Origin: Actinacidiphila cocklensis
Lineage (GTDB): Bacteria; Actinomycetota; Actinomycetes; Streptomycetales; Streptomycetaceae
Reading direction: 5' to 3'
NCBI RefSeq assembly: GCF_907177275.1
Contig: NZ_CAJSLV010000051.1
Span: 62,001 to 126,000 of the forward strand
DNA: 64,000 bases
Of this stretch, positions 17,294 to 26,860 are shown one piece after another. A program made the translations under genes and the position numbers. The notes under the pieces are model-generated. The model searched no databases and was not told where the DNA came from. It saw only the letters and a program-made list of their open reading frames with translations. How positions within the stretch are numbered: the stretch's first letter is position 1; each line of letters begins with the position of its first letter.

Positions 17294-17968
17294 CTACGCC
17301 TCCAGCAGCTCCAGCTCCGTCGTGAGGTTGCGGCGGGCCGTGCGCTCCCAGTGCTCCTGGCCGTAGGGGGTGCGGAACAGGTGGGGGAGGTCGAGCAGGC
17401 GGCGCAGGATGTCCGCGCGGCCCGTGCGGAAGTCGGGGTCGGGGACGAAGGCGTACTCGGCGCGGACGGCGGCGGCGTACGCGGCGTAGGAGGCCGGGTC
17501 GCCCGCGAGGACGGCGAGGTCGGCGTCGCAGAGGACCTCGCCGTCGGCGTCGCCGGGGGCGGGGTCGTGGGTGACGGTGAGGCGGACCAGGCGGACGACC
17601 TCGGCCGTGCGGTCGGCGTCGACGCCCGCCTCGCCGAGCGCGCGGCGGGCGAGGTCGGCGCTGCGCTCCTCGTTCTCGCTGCGGTCGGGGCGGTAGACGG
17701 CGTCGTGGAACCAGGCGGCGAGCGCGACGGTGTCGGGGTCGTCGGCGTAGGCCGTCAACTCGGTGGCGCGGGCCAGCACTTCGGAGAGGTGGTCGAGGGT
17801 GTGGTACCGCCGCTGGGGCTCGGCCCAGCGCTCCAGCACCTCGCGCCCGTACGGACCGGGGTCGGGCGTGTCGTCGGGGCCTGCGCTCTGGCAGCGGCGC
17901 AGCAGTTCGTTCCACTCGGCGAGCAGCGCGTCGTAGCGGGGGTGGGCGGCAGCCCTGGTGTGCGGCAT
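17294..17968 (-). CDS. HD-domain predicted metal-dependent phosphohydrolase
   Basis: 224 residues resembling the COG4339 group of HD-domain proteins. Metal ligands are visible in RYHTLDHLSEVL (His), LAAWFHDAVY (His-Asp) and CDADLAVLAG (Asp). Such proteins are thought to hydrolyse nucleotides or phosphoesters, but this subgroup has no known substrate. The start at 17968 was chosen because CAGAAT lies exactly seven bases upstream (leaderless pattern); 17977 is a nine-base-longer alternative. It stands alone. Confidence 0.85.
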   Translation of the reverse strand: MPHTRAAAHPRYDALLAEWNELLRRCQSAGPDDTPDPGPYGREVLERWAEPQRRYHTLDHLSEVLARATELTAYADDPDTVALAAWFHDAVYRPDRSENEERSADLARRALGEAGVDADRTAEVVRLVRLTVTHDPAPGDADGEVLCDADLAVLAGDPASYAAYAAAVRAEYAFVPDPDFRTGRADILRRLLDLPHLFRTPYGQEHWERTARRNLTTELELLEA

Positions 17969-18062
17969 GCGGGTCATTCTGACGGAATGGCGCCCCCCGT
18001 TCGTGCGGGGGTTGTGTCCGCGGCGTGTGGATCGGGTTCCGCTGCAGTGGAGGGTGCATCTC

Positions 18063-18082
18063 AGGGGCGCGGGGATGTGCGC
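18063..18082 (+). repeat. Degenerate copy of the GGGGCGCGGGGA Streptomyces repeat
   Basis: AGGGGCGCGGGGATGTGCGC lies between the HD-domain gene and the end of the ABC operon. It matches the head of the repeat found three times at 30956-31144, with the centre changed. Confidence 0.5.
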
Positions 18083-18127
18083 ACCCGCCCCCCGACCGCG
18101 CCCCGCCCGCCCCGCGCCCGCGCGCCG

Positions 18128-18919
18128 TCACGGCACGAGCGTGCGCTCCAGGCGGCGCAGGGCCAGCGCCATCGACGCGCAGCCGAAGAGGAGCAGGTAG
18201 CCGGCGGCCCATCCGACGCCGGCGTCCACGACGCCGAGGGACGGCTCCCGGATCAGCTCGATGCTCTGGTAGAGCGGCAGGCACTCCACCGCGATCTGCA
18301 CCGGGCGGGCGTACACGCCCAGCGGGTAGAAGGTCGTCGCGAACAGGAACATCGGCAGCATCACCAGCTGAACCAGCTGGAAGTCCTGCCAGCTGCGGAT
18401 GTACGTGACGACCGCGAGGCCGGCCGCCGCGAAGGCGAAGGCGATCAGCAGCGCGCCGGGCAGGATCAGCAGCGCCCACAGCGAGTGGACCAGGCCGAAG
18501 GCCGCCACCGCCGCGCCGAAGACCACCGTGACGGCGGTGCCGCGCAGCAGCGCCCACGCGACCTCGCCGAGCGCGACGTCACGTATCCGCAGCGGTGTGG
18601 CGAGGATCGAGTCGTAGGTGTGCAGCATCTTGAGCTTGCCGTAGATGTTGAACGTCGTCTCGTTCATGGCCCCGTTCATCGCCGCGGTGGCCAGCAGCCC
18701 GGGCGCGACGAAGTCGACGTAACCCACGGACGGGTCGCCCAGGCCCGGCACATGGCCGACGAGGGCGCCGATGCCGACGCCCATCGACAGCAGGTACAGC
18801 ACCGGCTCGAAGATCTCGGCCAGCAGCAGGTACCAGGTGTGGCGGTAGATGACGAGGTTGCGCTCGACCAGGGCGGCGGGGCCTGCCACGGCCGGGGATT
18901 TCCACAACGTGCCCAGCAT
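18128..18919 (-). CDS. ABC-2 type transporter permease (second)
   Basis: 263 residues, six predicted helices, with the ABC-2/NodJ-like pattern EIFEPVLYLLSMGVGIGALV near residue 34 and FVAPGLLATAAMNGAMNET near residue 74. It is the last gene of a three-gene exporter operon; AAAGGA precedes the ATG and only ten bases separate it from the first permease. The two permeases are similar in layout and probably form a heterodimer. Confidence 0.9.
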   Translation of the reverse strand: MLGTLWKSPAVAGPAALVERNLVIYRHTWYLLLAEIFEPVLYLLSMGVGIGALVGHVPGLGDPSVGYVDFVAPGLLATAAMNGAMNETTFNIYGKLKMLHTYDSILATPLRIRDVALGEVAWALLRGTAVTVVFGAAVAAFGLVHSLWALLILPGALLIAFAFAAAGLAVVTYIRSWQDFQLVQLVMLPMFLFATTFYPLGVYARPVQIAVECLPLYQSIELIREPSLGVVDAGVGWAAGYLLLFGCASMALALRRLERTLVP

Positions 18920-18929
18920 GGCGGTCCTT

Positions 18930-19730
18930 TCAGCGGTTCAGTCGGTGGGTGTACGACCGGCGCGACACCCAGATGCCGGCCGCGGTCATGGCGAGCAGGT
19001 AGCAGGCGTGCACGGCGGTGGCGCCCGGGTGCGCGCCGCCGAGTGCGGCCGCCCGGGTCAGGGCCACGCCCTGGTACAGCGGTGTGCAGGTGGCCACCGC
19101 CTGCAGCCAGTACGGGAGTTGGCTGATCGGGAAGAAGGTGCCGGAGAACATGTAGAGCGGCATCACGACGAAGCGGTAGAGCCCGTTGAGCCGGCTCTGC
19201 CGGTCCACCAGCACCGCCCAGGCCATCAGCGGGGCCGCGAAGGCCGTCCCGGTGAGCAGGACGGGACCCGCGGCGAGCAGCGCCCTGGCCGGGCCGACCA
19301 CCCCGAAGGCGACGACCACGCCCAGGAAGAGGAGGCCGCTGAGCAGCACCCGGAAGGCCACGAAGAGCAGGTGCCCGGCGAGGATGTCCGTGGGGCGCAT
19401 CGAAGTGGCCACGGCGGCCGAATAGTTGCCGCGGGTGCGGGACGACTGGAAGACGGGGAAGGCGCCTTCGATGAAGCCGTTCTGCATCGCGGAGGCGGCC
19501 AGCAGGCCCGGCGCGAGGAAGTCCAGGTAGGGCGTGCCGGACAGGTGGCCGCTGTGGTTGGCGTCCACCAGCTTGCCCAGTCCCGCGCCCATCGCGGCCA
19601 GGAAGAGCAGCGGGTTCGCCACGCTGATGACGACGGTGCCGCGCCAGATGCGGCGGTAGCGCCGCATCCAGTAGCCGAACTCCCGCAGCGCGGGCACCCG
19701 GGCGGTGAGGGTGTCGGTGGTCAGTGCCAT
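18930..19730 (-). CDS. ABC-2 type transporter permease (first)
   Basis: 266 residues, six predicted helices. The segment FLAAMGAGLGKLVDANHSGH followed by YLDFLAPGLLAASAMQNGFIEG matches the second permease at the same position, so the pair arose by duplication. The start follows the stop of the ATPase gene by one base, so translation is coupled. With the DrrA-like ATPase it forms an exporter of the daunorubicin-resistance/NodIJ type. Confidence 0.9.
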   Translation of the reverse strand: MALTTDTLTARVPALREFGYWMRRYRRIWRGTVVISVANPLLFLAAMGAGLGKLVDANHSGHLSGTPYLDFLAPGLLAASAMQNGFIEGAFPVFQSSRTRGNYSAAVATSMRPTDILAGHLLFVAFRVLLSGLLFLGVVVAFGVVGPARALLAAGPVLLTGTAFAAPLMAWAVLVDRQSRLNGLYRFVVMPLYMFSGTFFPISQLPYWLQAVATCTPLYQGVALTRAAALGGAHPGATAVHACYLLAMTAAGIWVSRRSYTHRLNR

Positions 19731-19731
19731 C

Positions 19732-20676
19732 TCAGTCCACCAGCGTCCGGCCGGTGAGGGTGAGGAAGACGTCTTCGAGCCCGGCCCGCCGAACCAGCGC
19801 GGTCAGCGGCTCGGCTCCCGTGCGGTGGACGGCCGCGAGGGCGTCCTCGCCGTCGTCGGCGTACACCAGCAGCCGGTCCGGCAGCGCTTCGAGGCGGTCG
19901 CCGATGCCGGCGACCTTCTCGGCGGCCTGGGCCTGGAGGTCGGCGGGGAAGCGCAGTTCGAGCACCTCGCGGGTGCAGTGCGTGGTGATGAGCTGCCGGG
20001 GGCTGCCCTCGGCGACGATCCGGCCGTGGTCCATGACCACGATCCGGTCGCACAGCTGCTCGGCCTCGTCCATGTAGTGCGTGGTCAGCAGCAGCGTCAC
20101 ACCCTGCTGCTTGAGCCGGAAGAGCCGCTCCCAGAGCAGGTGCCTGGCCTGCGGGTCAAGGCCGGTCGTCGGCTCGTCGAGCAGCAGGATGTCCGGCTGG
20201 TTGACCAGCGAGCGGGCGATCGTCAGGCGCCGCCGCATGCCGCCGGACAGCGCCTCGACCTGCTCGTCCGCCTTGTCCTCCAGGCGGGCGAACTCCAGGA
20301 GCTGGGCGGCGCGTTCACGGATGACTGCGCGGGGGAGGCCGAAGTAGCGGCCGTAGACGAGGAGGTTCTCGCGGACGGTCAGCTCGGTGTCGAGCGTGTC
20401 GTCCTGCGGGACGGAGCCGAGGCGGGCGCGGATCTGGGGGCCGTGGGTGGCCGGGTCCATGCCGAGGATCGACAGGCGGCCGCCGGATATCGGGGAGACG
20501 GCGGCGACCATCCGCATCGTGGTGGACTTGCCGGCGCCGTTGGGGCCGAGGAAGCCGAAGGCCTCGCCGGCGGTCACGGTGAAGTCGATGCCGGCGACGG
20601 CCTCGGTCGGGGCGCCGCCCCCGCGCGGGGCGTGGACTTTGCGCAGCCCCTTCGCCTCGATCAGCACGTCCGCCAT
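19732..20676 (-). CDS. ABC transporter ATP-binding protein, DrrA-like
   Basis: 314 residues. Walker A GPNGAGKSTTMRM (near residue 48), signature LSGGMRRRLTIARSLVNQPD (near residue 143), Walker [15 protein letters not shown] and the switch His in LLLTTHYMDEAEQLCDRIVV are all present. The C-terminal extension of about 80 residues is of the DrrA/CcmA-like exporter type. The start MADVLIEAKGLRKV at 20676 is preferred to the in-frame ATG at 20805, which would add a non-conserved tail. First gene of the exporter operon; substrate unknown. Confidence 0.94.
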   Translation of the reverse strand: MADVLIEAKGLRKVHAPRGGGAPTEAVAGIDFTVTAGEAFGFLGPNGAGKSTTMRMVAAVSPISGGRLSILGMDPATHGPQIRARLGSVPQDDTLDTELTVRENLLVYGRYFGLPRAVIRERAAQLLEFARLEDKADEQVEALSGGMRRRLTIARSLVNQPDILLLDEPTTGLDPQARHLLWERLFRLKQQGVTLLLTTHYMDEAEQLCDRIVVMDHGRIVAEGSPRQLITTHCTREVLELRFPADLQAQAAEKVAGIGDRLEALPDRLLVYADDGEDALAAVHRTGAEPLTALVRRAGLEDVFLTLTGRTLVD

Positions 20677-20898
20677 ACCGGCACCACTCCCCGCCCGTGA
20701 CCTGCCCTGCCCCTGGCCCGCCTTGGTGGCGGCCGGGTCATCCCACCATCGAGGGGGGTGCAAAATCAACAGGTTTTGCCGCAACTTCCTTACGTCGATG
20801 AGCAATCTGTTCGCAGAGGCGTGCTGTCAGGTCTTCCGGAGCGGCCGGACCGTGTGCCGCGGCCTCGTGCGAGGACCGCGGCCCCGCGGCATCCGGGG
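20677..20898. other. 222-bp region upstream of the ABC operon
   Basis: An AT-richer patch at about 20758-20815 probably contains the operon promoter. The end of the convergently oriented context is the SDR gene stop at 20899 on the same strand. No clear operator was found. Confidence 0.35.
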
Positions 20899-21675
20899 TC
20901 AGGCGACCTGGCCGGTGGGCATGATGGTGACCTGCTGCAGGTTGACCCGCGGCGGCAGGCCGGCGAGGAACCCGACGGTCTCGGCGACATCCTGCGACGT
21001 GAGCCACTCCGTCGTCTCCCTGGAGCCTTCCAGCCACTCCCGCGCGCCTTCGTCGGTGACGTGGCTCTGCAGTTCGGTGCCGACGATGCCCGGCTCGACC
21101 GCGGACACCCGCACCTTCTTCGGCCCCAGCTCGGTGCGCAGATGCCGGGACAGGTGCGAGACGTACGCCTTGCTGCCGGAGTAGACCGCGAAGGTCGGGA
21201 AGATGTTCTGCGCCGCGATCGACGAGGTGTTGATCAGGTCGGCCACCCCGCGCTCCGCCGCGGCCCGGATCAGCTGGGGCGTGAAAGCGCCGATGACGTT
21301 CATCAGGCCGCTGATGTTGAGGTCGATCTGGCGCTGCCACAGGTGGGTGGCCACCTCCCCGACCGGGGACGGCAGCATGACGCCCGCGTTGTTGAACACC
21401 AGGTCGGCGTCGCCGAACTCGGCCGCCACCCGGTCCGCGGCCGACTGCACGGCCGCCGCGTCGGTCACGTCGACCGCCAGGGCGAGGGCCTGACCGCCGT
21501 CCTTCTCGATCCGGGCGGCCAACTCGTCCAGGCGGTCCCGGCGCCGCGCCAGGACGGCGACCCGGGCGCCCAGGGCGGCGAGGTGCCGGGCCGACGCCTC
21601 ACCGATGCCGCTGGAGGCACCGGTGACGACAGCGACGCGGCCGGCGAGGGGGCGGGAGGCAATCTGCGTGGTCAA
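20899..21675 (-). CDS. Short-chain dehydrogenase/reductase (SDR)
   Basis: 258 residues. NAD(P)-binding TGASSGIGEASARHLA near residue 16, NNAGVML near 91, catalytic Ser in LINTSSIAAQ and the YxxxK pair in VYSGSKAYVSHLSRHL. Classic SDR subfamily. The start appears to be TTG 21675 (AAAGGCG upstream, LTTQIASRPLAG); no ATG or GTG fits between it and the cofactor motif. It is divergent from an XRE/MmyB-type regulator, a common pairing in Streptomyces where the regulator controls the SDR gene. Substrate unknown. Confidence 0.9.
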   Translation of the reverse strand: MTTQIASRPLAGRVAVVTGASSGIGEASARHLAALGARVAVLARRRDRLDELAARIEKDGGQALALAVDVTDAAAVQSAADRVAAEFGDADLVFNNAGVMLPSPVGEVATHLWQRQIDLNISGLMNVIGAFTPQLIRAAAERGVADLINTSSIAAQNIFPTFAVYSGSKAYVSHLSRHLRTELGPKKVRVSAVEPGIVGTELQSHVTDEGAREWLEGSRETTEWLTSQDVAETVGFLAGLPPRVNLQQVTIMPTGQVA

Positions 21676-21886
21676 GGGACACGCCTTTCGGGGAAGGTTC
21701 CTGAAGGGTGGGATCAGGGGGTCGGGACCGCGGCCTGTCGCCGTCGCTCCCTCCACAAGAACACCACCGGCAGACGTCTCCTGGGGTGCCGTAACAGGCC
21801 CTGACCAGGCGGGTATTGGCGAGGCAGGTACCGGCGGTACCCCCCGGCCCGGACCGCGGCCGCCCCGCGCACGCCACACTGGGGGC

Positions 21887-22801
21887 ATGGATGACCGTGG
21901 TCGCGAGCTTGCCGACTTCCTGCGTACCTGCCGTGCCCGGGTGACCCCCGGCCAGGCGGGGCTGCCCGAGGACGGCCGCGCCCGCCGCGTGCCCGGCCTG
22001 CGCCGTGACGAGGTCGCCCGGCTGGCCGGAGTCAGCACCGAGTACTACACCCGCCTCGAACAGGGCCGGGCGCTGAACCCCTCCCCGGAAGTCCTGGAAG
22101 CCCTCGCCGGCGCCCTGCGGCTGGGCGCCTCCGAGCGCGAGCACCTCACCGACCTGCTGGCCCGTCCCGCACCGGCCCGCCGCGCCCCGGACGGCTCGCA
22201 GCGCGTACGCCCCGGCCTGCACCTGATGCTGCAGACCCTGGACCATGTGCCCGCGTTCATCCTCGGCCGGCGCACGGACGTCCTGGCGTCCAACCGCCTG
22301 GCCCGGGAGGTCCTCACCGACTTCGACGCCCTGCCCGCGCCCCGCCGCAACCTGGCCCTCTATTACCTCCTGGACCCCGAGGCCCGCCAGTGCGTCGGGG
22401 ACTGGGAGCGGATCGCCGCCGAGACCGTCGCCATCCTCCGGCTGGAGGCGGGGCGGAACCCCCATGACCGGCGACTCGCCGACCTCGTCGGCGAACTCAC
22501 CTTGAAATCGCCGGAGTTCTCCACGTGGTGGAACGACCACCGGGTGCTGCGCCGGACCCACGGCGCCAAGACCTACCACCACCCCCTGGTCGGAGACCTC
22601 CACTTCTTCTACGAGTCCTTCCAGGCGCCCGGCGAGGGCGACCAGTCCCTGTGCGTCTACAACGTCGAGCCGGGCTCCGAGACCGCCCGCTCCCTCCAGC
22701 TCCTCACGAGCTGGACGGCACCGCAGCCGGACACGCTCTCCCGGCCCGAGCCCGGCACCCCGCGAGAGCGTCAGGTACGGGACGCGTCCGGGGACCGTTG
22801 A
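21887..22801 (+). CDS. XRE-family regulator with MmyB-like ligand-binding domain
   Basis: 304 residues. The helix-turn-helix ends in RRDEVARLAGVSTEYYTRLEQ (about residues 39-59, quoted nearly whole), which is diagnostic of this family. The C-terminal half is the MmyB-like PAS-related domain that binds a fatty acid, with FILGRRTDVLASNRLAREVL and FSTWWNDHRVL. The start at 21887 has CACACT six bases upstream and no ribosome site, suggesting leaderless translation. It likely represses or activates the divergent SDR gene. Confidence 0.92.
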   Translation: MDDRGRELADFLRTCRARVTPGQAGLPEDGRARRVPGLRRDEVARLAGVSTEYYTRLEQGRALNPSPEVLEALAGALRLGASEREHLTDLLARPAPARRAPDGSQRVRPGLHLMLQTLDHVPAFILGRRTDVLASNRLAREVLTDFDALPAPRRNLALYYLLDPEARQCVGDWERIAAETVAILRLEAGRNPHDRRLADLVGELTLKSPEFSTWWNDHRVLRRTHGAKTYHHPLVGDLHFFYESFQAPGEGDQSLCVYNVEPGSETARSLQLLTSWTAPQPDTLSRPEPGTPRERQVRDASGDR

Positions 22802-22902
22802 GCAGGTGGACGCCGACGCCGCGGTAGCGGAATTCCGCTGCGCTCCGGGCAAGGGGGACCCGGGGGTCGCGTGGCGCGGGGGCAGTCGGTAGGCTTGGGC
22901 AT

Positions 22903-23613
22903 ATGTCTAGACCAATCTTCGAGGTGATCGCCCTCGGCGCGGACGATGCCGTAGCGGCCCAGGCCGGTGGCGCCGATCGGCTCGAACTGGTCACCGATAT
23001 GGCCGCGGACGGCCTCACTCCGTCCCGCGCGACCTTCGGCGCGATCCGCGCCGCCGTCGACATCCCGCTCCGCGCGATGCTGCGGCTCTCCGACGGCTTC
23101 AGCGCGGGGGGTGCGCGCCGGCTCGACGCCCTGTGCGAGGCCGCGCAGGGCCTCCGTGCGGAGGGCGCCGACGAGTTCGTCCTCGGCTTCCTCGACGCGA
23201 AGGGTGGCGCGGACCTGGACGCCGTCCACGCGCTGGTCGACGTGCTCGACGGGTGCCGCTGGACTTTCCACCGGGCGATCGACCGGGCCGCGGACCGCGA
23301 CGCCGTACGGCTGCAGCTCGCCGGGCTGCCCGGGCTCGACACGTACCTGACCGCCGGGTCGGCGGACGGGGTCGGCGCCGGGATGGACGTGCTCTGCGCG
23401 GAGGCCGCGCGCGACGGTGAGCCGGGTTACGAGCCGCGCCTCCTCGTCGGCGGCGGGCTCCTCCTCGACCACGTGCCCGAGCTGCGGGCGGCGGGCCTGG
23501 ACGCCTTCCACGTCGGCGGCGCGGTCAGGGCCGGCGGATGGGCCGGCCCCGTGGACGTGGACGCCGTCCGCACCTGGCGCGAAGTCCTCGACTCCCCGGT
23601 CGCGGTGTCCTGA
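22903..23613 (+). CDS. cutC: CutC family protein
   Basis: 236 residues, the normal CutC length, with FEVIALGADDAVAAQAGGAD at the start, DRLELVTDMAADGLTPS, then FHRAIDRAADRDAV and a Gly-rich LLVGGGLLLDHVPEL. CutC forms a TIM barrel linked to copper tolerance in bacteria, though direct copper binding is disputed. TAGGCT (22890-22895) lies seven bases before the ATG and there is no ribosome site, so the message is probably leaderless. Monocistronic by appearance. Confidence 0.92.
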   Translation: MSRPIFEVIALGADDAVAAQAGGADRLELVTDMAADGLTPSRATFGAIRAAVDIPLRAMLRLSDGFSAGGARRLDALCEAAQGLRAEGADEFVLGFLDAKGGADLDAVHALVDVLDGCRWTFHRAIDRAADRDAVRLQLAGLPGLDTYLTAGSADGVGAGMDVLCAEAARDGEPGYEPRLLVGGGLLLDHVPELRAAGLDAFHVGGAVRAGGWAGPVDVDAVRTWREVLDSPVAVS

Positions 23614-23643
23614 CCCCTCCCGCTCCCGGGGGCGGCCGAGGCG

Positions 23644-24261
23644 TCAGAACGGGTTTTCCGCGGCGCCCAGGACGACGAGCTCCGTGCTGTCCAGCACCTT
23701 CGCGAGCGTCTGCGGTGCGCCGTGCATATGGCGGTAATCCCACTGCGCACGCTGGATCGTCCCGTCAGGGTGGCCGAGCGCCTGCAGCACGTCCCAGTGC
23801 AGGCCCTGTGCCCATACGTACCCCGGATCGCCGTCGACGTCCTTCTCCTCCTCGTCGATCGGGGTGTCCGCGAGCGCGGAGGACAGGCGGTGGCTGTCCA
23901 CCGGCCCGGCGGCGAAGTCCAGGAACGCGGCGGGGTCTATGTTCGCGGGGGTGCTGTCGGCGTCATCGTCGCCCCGGGGCGGCCGGGAGTCGTAGCGGTG
24001 GGCGCGCACTCCGTCCCGCCAGACCTCCAACTCCAACCGGTCACCGTCGTACTGGAAGGCGGCCAGCACCGGGACGCCCGACCCGGAGCTGATCGGCCCG
24101 GCGAGCGAGAAGATGTCGTTCCCTTCGACGAACCGGTCCGGATGGGCGAGGCAGAACCCCGGCCCGGCGGCGGTCGCGTAACCGGCCGCGCAGACCGCGC
24201 GCAGGACCGGGGCCGCCTGTTCGAGCGGCATGGGGATCAAGATCGTGCCGTACGTGGTCAC
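23644..24261 (-). CDS. Conserved hypothetical protein
   Basis: 205 residues, no signal peptide or membrane helix; I do not recognise a family. It has an N-terminal segment with small hydrophobic residues (YGTILIPMPLEQAAPVLRAV), an acidic middle (RGDDDADSTPANIDP, DTPIDEEEKDVDGDPGY) and ends VVLGAAENPF. Start is the GTG at 24261, firmly placed by GGAGGTGAGGCC upstream. It ends convergently 30 bp from cutC. Confidence 0.75.
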   Translation of the reverse strand: MTTYGTILIPMPLEQAAPVLRAVCAAGYATAAGPGFCLAHPDRFVEGNDIFSLAGPISSGSGVPVLAAFQYDGDRLELEVWRDGVRAHRYDSRPPRGDDDADSTPANIDPAAFLDFAAGPVDSHRLSSALADTPIDEEEKDVDGDPGYVWAQGLHWDVLQALGHPDGTIQRAQWDYRHMHGAPQTLAKVLDSTELVVLGAAENPF

Positions 24262-24427
24262 GGCCTCACCTCCTGGAATGCGACGACCGTACGCGGTGGT
24301 GGCGCCGGGGGGCCAACAATTTGAACGCCCCGCATCCGCATCCGCTGCACGCCCCGCACCCGCACCCGCATCCGCTGCCCGGCCCGCAGCCCGCCACCGG
24401 TCGGCGGTGGGCTGCGCGGGCGCCCCG

Positions 24428-26548
24428 TCAGGCGGCCAGGGCCGGGGGCAGCGGGGAGGCGTGGAGGACGGTCAGGCCGGAGACCGCTCGGGTGAGGGAG
24501 ACGTAGAGGCGGCGCAGGCCGGTGCGGGGGTCGGGCTCGGCCGCGATGATCTCGGCGGGCTCGTCGAGGACGACGTAGTCGTATTCGAGGCCCTTCGCGA
24601 GGGACGCGGGGACCAGGGTGAGCCGGGCGGTGGCGGAGGTCTCGGCGCCCGGGGCGAGGTAGGGGAGGCCCGCCTCTTTTAGGGCGGCGCCCAGCACCGC
24701 GATGCGCGGGTCGGCCGCGATCAGCCCGATGGAGCCCTCGTGCCGCAGCGCGGACCGGCACGCCTCGACCACCGCCGCGTCGAGCCCGTCCGGCGCCACC
24801 GCCTGGACGGCGAAGTCACCGCCCGCCTCACGGACCGAGGTCGCCGGGGCCAGGTCGGGGGCGATCTCCGGCAGCAGCCGGGAAGCGTAGGCGATGACCT
24901 CCCGCGGCACACGGAAGCCGCGCGTCAACTCCTCGACCCTGGCCTCCGGTTTGCCGAGGTGCCGCAGTGCCTCCGCCCAACTGGCGGTGGCCCAGGGCGT
25001 CGTGCCCTGCGCGATGTCGCCGAGGACGGTCGCCGAACCGGTCGAGCAGCGCCGCCCGACGGCGCGGTACTGCATCGGGGAGAGGTCCTGCGCCTCGTCC
25101 AGCACCACATGCCCGAGCGACGCGGTGCGCTGCACCAAGTCCCTTGCCTCGTCGATGAGTACCGCATCCGCCGACGACCACTTCGCCGACGCCAGCCCCC
25201 GCGCCGGCTTCTCCCACAGCAGCAGCTTCTGCTCGTCCGCGTCGAGCAGCCCGTCCGCCGAGGCGGCGAGGAAATCCGGGTCCGAGAGCAGCCGCAGCAC
25301 CAGCTTCGCCGGATCGACCGGCGGCCAGCACGCCTTGACCGCCGCCTTCACCGCCGAGTTGCGGGCCACCGCGTCCTGCACGCGGTCGTCGGGCGCCTCG
25401 CCCGCCCGTTCCATCTGGACCAGCACCGCGTGCGCGATCCGCTGCGGCAGCGCGTCGTGCGCGGCGCCGTAGCGGATGTCGCGCTCGGCCAACTCCTTGA
25501 CGATCTCCTCCAGTTCGTACGCAGGCACCCGCCAGCGCCGGGAGCCGCGCACCACCATCACCGGCTCGGTCGGCATCCGGATGCCGGACCGCACCGCCCG
25601 GCGCAGCACCTCCGCCATCCGGGCGTCGCCCTTGACCGTGGCGGTCGCCGCCGAGTCGGCGCCGCGCAGCGGCACATGGGCCACCAGGTCGTCCACCGTG
25701 GCCTGCTTGACCTGGAGTTCGCCCAGCGCGGGCAGCACCTGCTCGATGTACTGGAGGAAGGACGCGTTCGGCCCGATCACCAACGTGCCGGTGCGGGCCA
25801 GGCGTTCGCGGTGCGCGTACAGCAGGTACGCCACCCGGTGCAGGCCCACCGCCGTCTTCCCCGTGCCCGGCGCCCCCTGCACGCACACCGTGCCGCTGAC
25901 CCCGGCACGGACGATCTCGTCCTGCTCGGGCTGGATCGTCGCCACGATGTCCCGCATCGGGCCGACGCGCGGCCGTTCGATCTCGGTCTGGAGCAGCTTG
26001 CTGGCGGTGTCGGCCTCCGCCGGGTCCGACAGGTGCTCGTCCTCGTACGCGGTCAGCTCGCCGCCGGTGTAGCCGAAGCGGCGCCGCAGCCGTACGTCCA
26101 TGGGCTCGACGCGCGAGGCGCGGTAGAAGGGCTGCGAGACCGGCGCGCGCCAGTCGATCACCATCGGGTCGCCTTCGGCGTCGTGCACATGCCGGCGCCC
26201 GATATAGAAACTTTCGCCCTCCCGTCGCCCACCACCACCCTTGTTCGAGGCGCTGGGCGCCGCCCCTCCTGATGCTCCCTCCGCCAGGTCCGAGCCGGGC
26301 GCGTGGCCGTAGTCGAGGCGGCCGAAGAACAGCGGGGTGTGCGCGAGGTCGGCGAGCGCCTTGATACGGACCTCGATCTCGCCGGCGAGGATCTTGGCGT
26401 TGACCCAGTTCCCCGTGACATCGCTGATGTCGAGCGCCTCGACGTCCTCCCGCATGGCCCGCAGCGCGGACCGGGACGACGAGAGGTGGTCGCGCTCGCG
26501 CTGGAGCGGATCGGGGGTGTGGTCCTGGGTCGGGGCGTGCGAGGGCAC
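24428..26548 (-). CDS. HelD-family RNA polymerase-associated ATPase
   Basis: 706 residues of the UvrD-like SF1 group. The N-terminal arm begins with a predicted coiled coil (RERDHLSSSRSALRAMREDV). Walker A CVQGAPGTGKTAVGLHRVAY lies near residue 223, Walker B VVLDEAQDLSPMQYRAVGRR near 482, and the C-terminal helicase motif LYVSLTRAVSGLTV near 690. HelD proteins bind RNA polymerase and recycle stalled complexes; the actinobacterial HelR subgroup protects against rifamycins. No rifamycin-associated element was found upstream. GTG start with GGAGG twelve bases upstream. Confidence 0.9.
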   Translation of the reverse strand: MPSHAPTQDHTPDPLQRERDHLSSSRSALRAMREDVEALDISDVTGNWVNAKILAGEIEVRIKALADLAHTPLFFGRLDYGHAPGSDLAEGASGGAAPSASNKGGGGRREGESFYIGRRHVHDAEGDPMVIDWRAPVSQPFYRASRVEPMDVRLRRRFGYTGGELTAYEDEHLSDPAEADTASKLLQTEIERPRVGPMRDIVATIQPEQDEIVRAGVSGTVCVQGAPGTGKTAVGLHRVAYLLYAHRERLARTGTLVIGPNASFLQYIEQVLPALGELQVKQATVDDLVAHVPLRGADSAATATVKGDARMAEVLRRAVRSGIRMPTEPVMVVRGSRRWRVPAYELEEIVKELAERDIRYGAAHDALPQRIAHAVLVQMERAGEAPDDRVQDAVARNSAVKAAVKACWPPVDPAKLVLRLLSDPDFLAASADGLLDADEQKLLLWEKPARGLASAKWSSADAVLIDEARDLVQRTASLGHVVLDEAQDLSPMQYRAVGRRCSTGSATVLGDIAQGTTPWATASWAEALRHLGKPEARVEELTRGFRVPREVIAYASRLLPEIAPDLAPATSVREAGGDFAVQAVAPDGLDAAVVEACRSALRHEGSIGLIAADPRIAVLGAALKEAGLPYLAPGAETSATARLTLVPASLAKGLEYDYVVLDEPAEIIAAEPDPRTGLRRLYVSLTRAVSGLTVLHASPLPPALAA

Positions 26549-26860
26549 GGCTCTGCCTCCGTCTGGTGTGCGGGTACGTGTACGCGTACGTCAGGAGGCC
26601 GACCGGTTTCCGTCCGGCCGGCGGCTCTCCCGTCCGGGAGACGTCCGGGAGGCGGCAAGACGGGCGATCTTACGCTCCGGACGCGGGGGACGCGAACGAA
26701 TTAACCCGCCCGGCTCCCCGTACGAGCGGGTGGGGACCTCTCAGGGGTGACCCTGAGGCCGGGGTAGGGGTCGCAGGTCCGCCCGGAGGGGGACACGCGG
26801 CGGAAGAATTACATCCACAGCCCGACGTGGGCAGGATGCCTGATTTCGTACCGTGGAGAT
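26549..26860. other. 312-bp divergent intergenic region
   Basis: Lies between the HelD gene (minus) and a small plus-strand gene. It holds several short palindromes, such as CTCAGGG-GTGA-CCCTGAG (26740-26757) and an alternating GTACGTGTACGCGTACGT stretch near 26575-26592. No gene or recognised operator was seen. Confidence 0.4.

Noticed and set aside
24321..24506. Reading frame starting NAPHPHPLHAPHPHPHP
   Set aside because: It is the translation of a short CGCATC/CGCACC tandem repeat with no ribosome site and overlaps the end of the HelD gene.
26549..26860. Rifamycin-associated element upstream of HelD
   Set aside because: I looked for a GGGGCTTGC palindrome and found none in the intergenic DNA, so HelR-type regulation is not supported.
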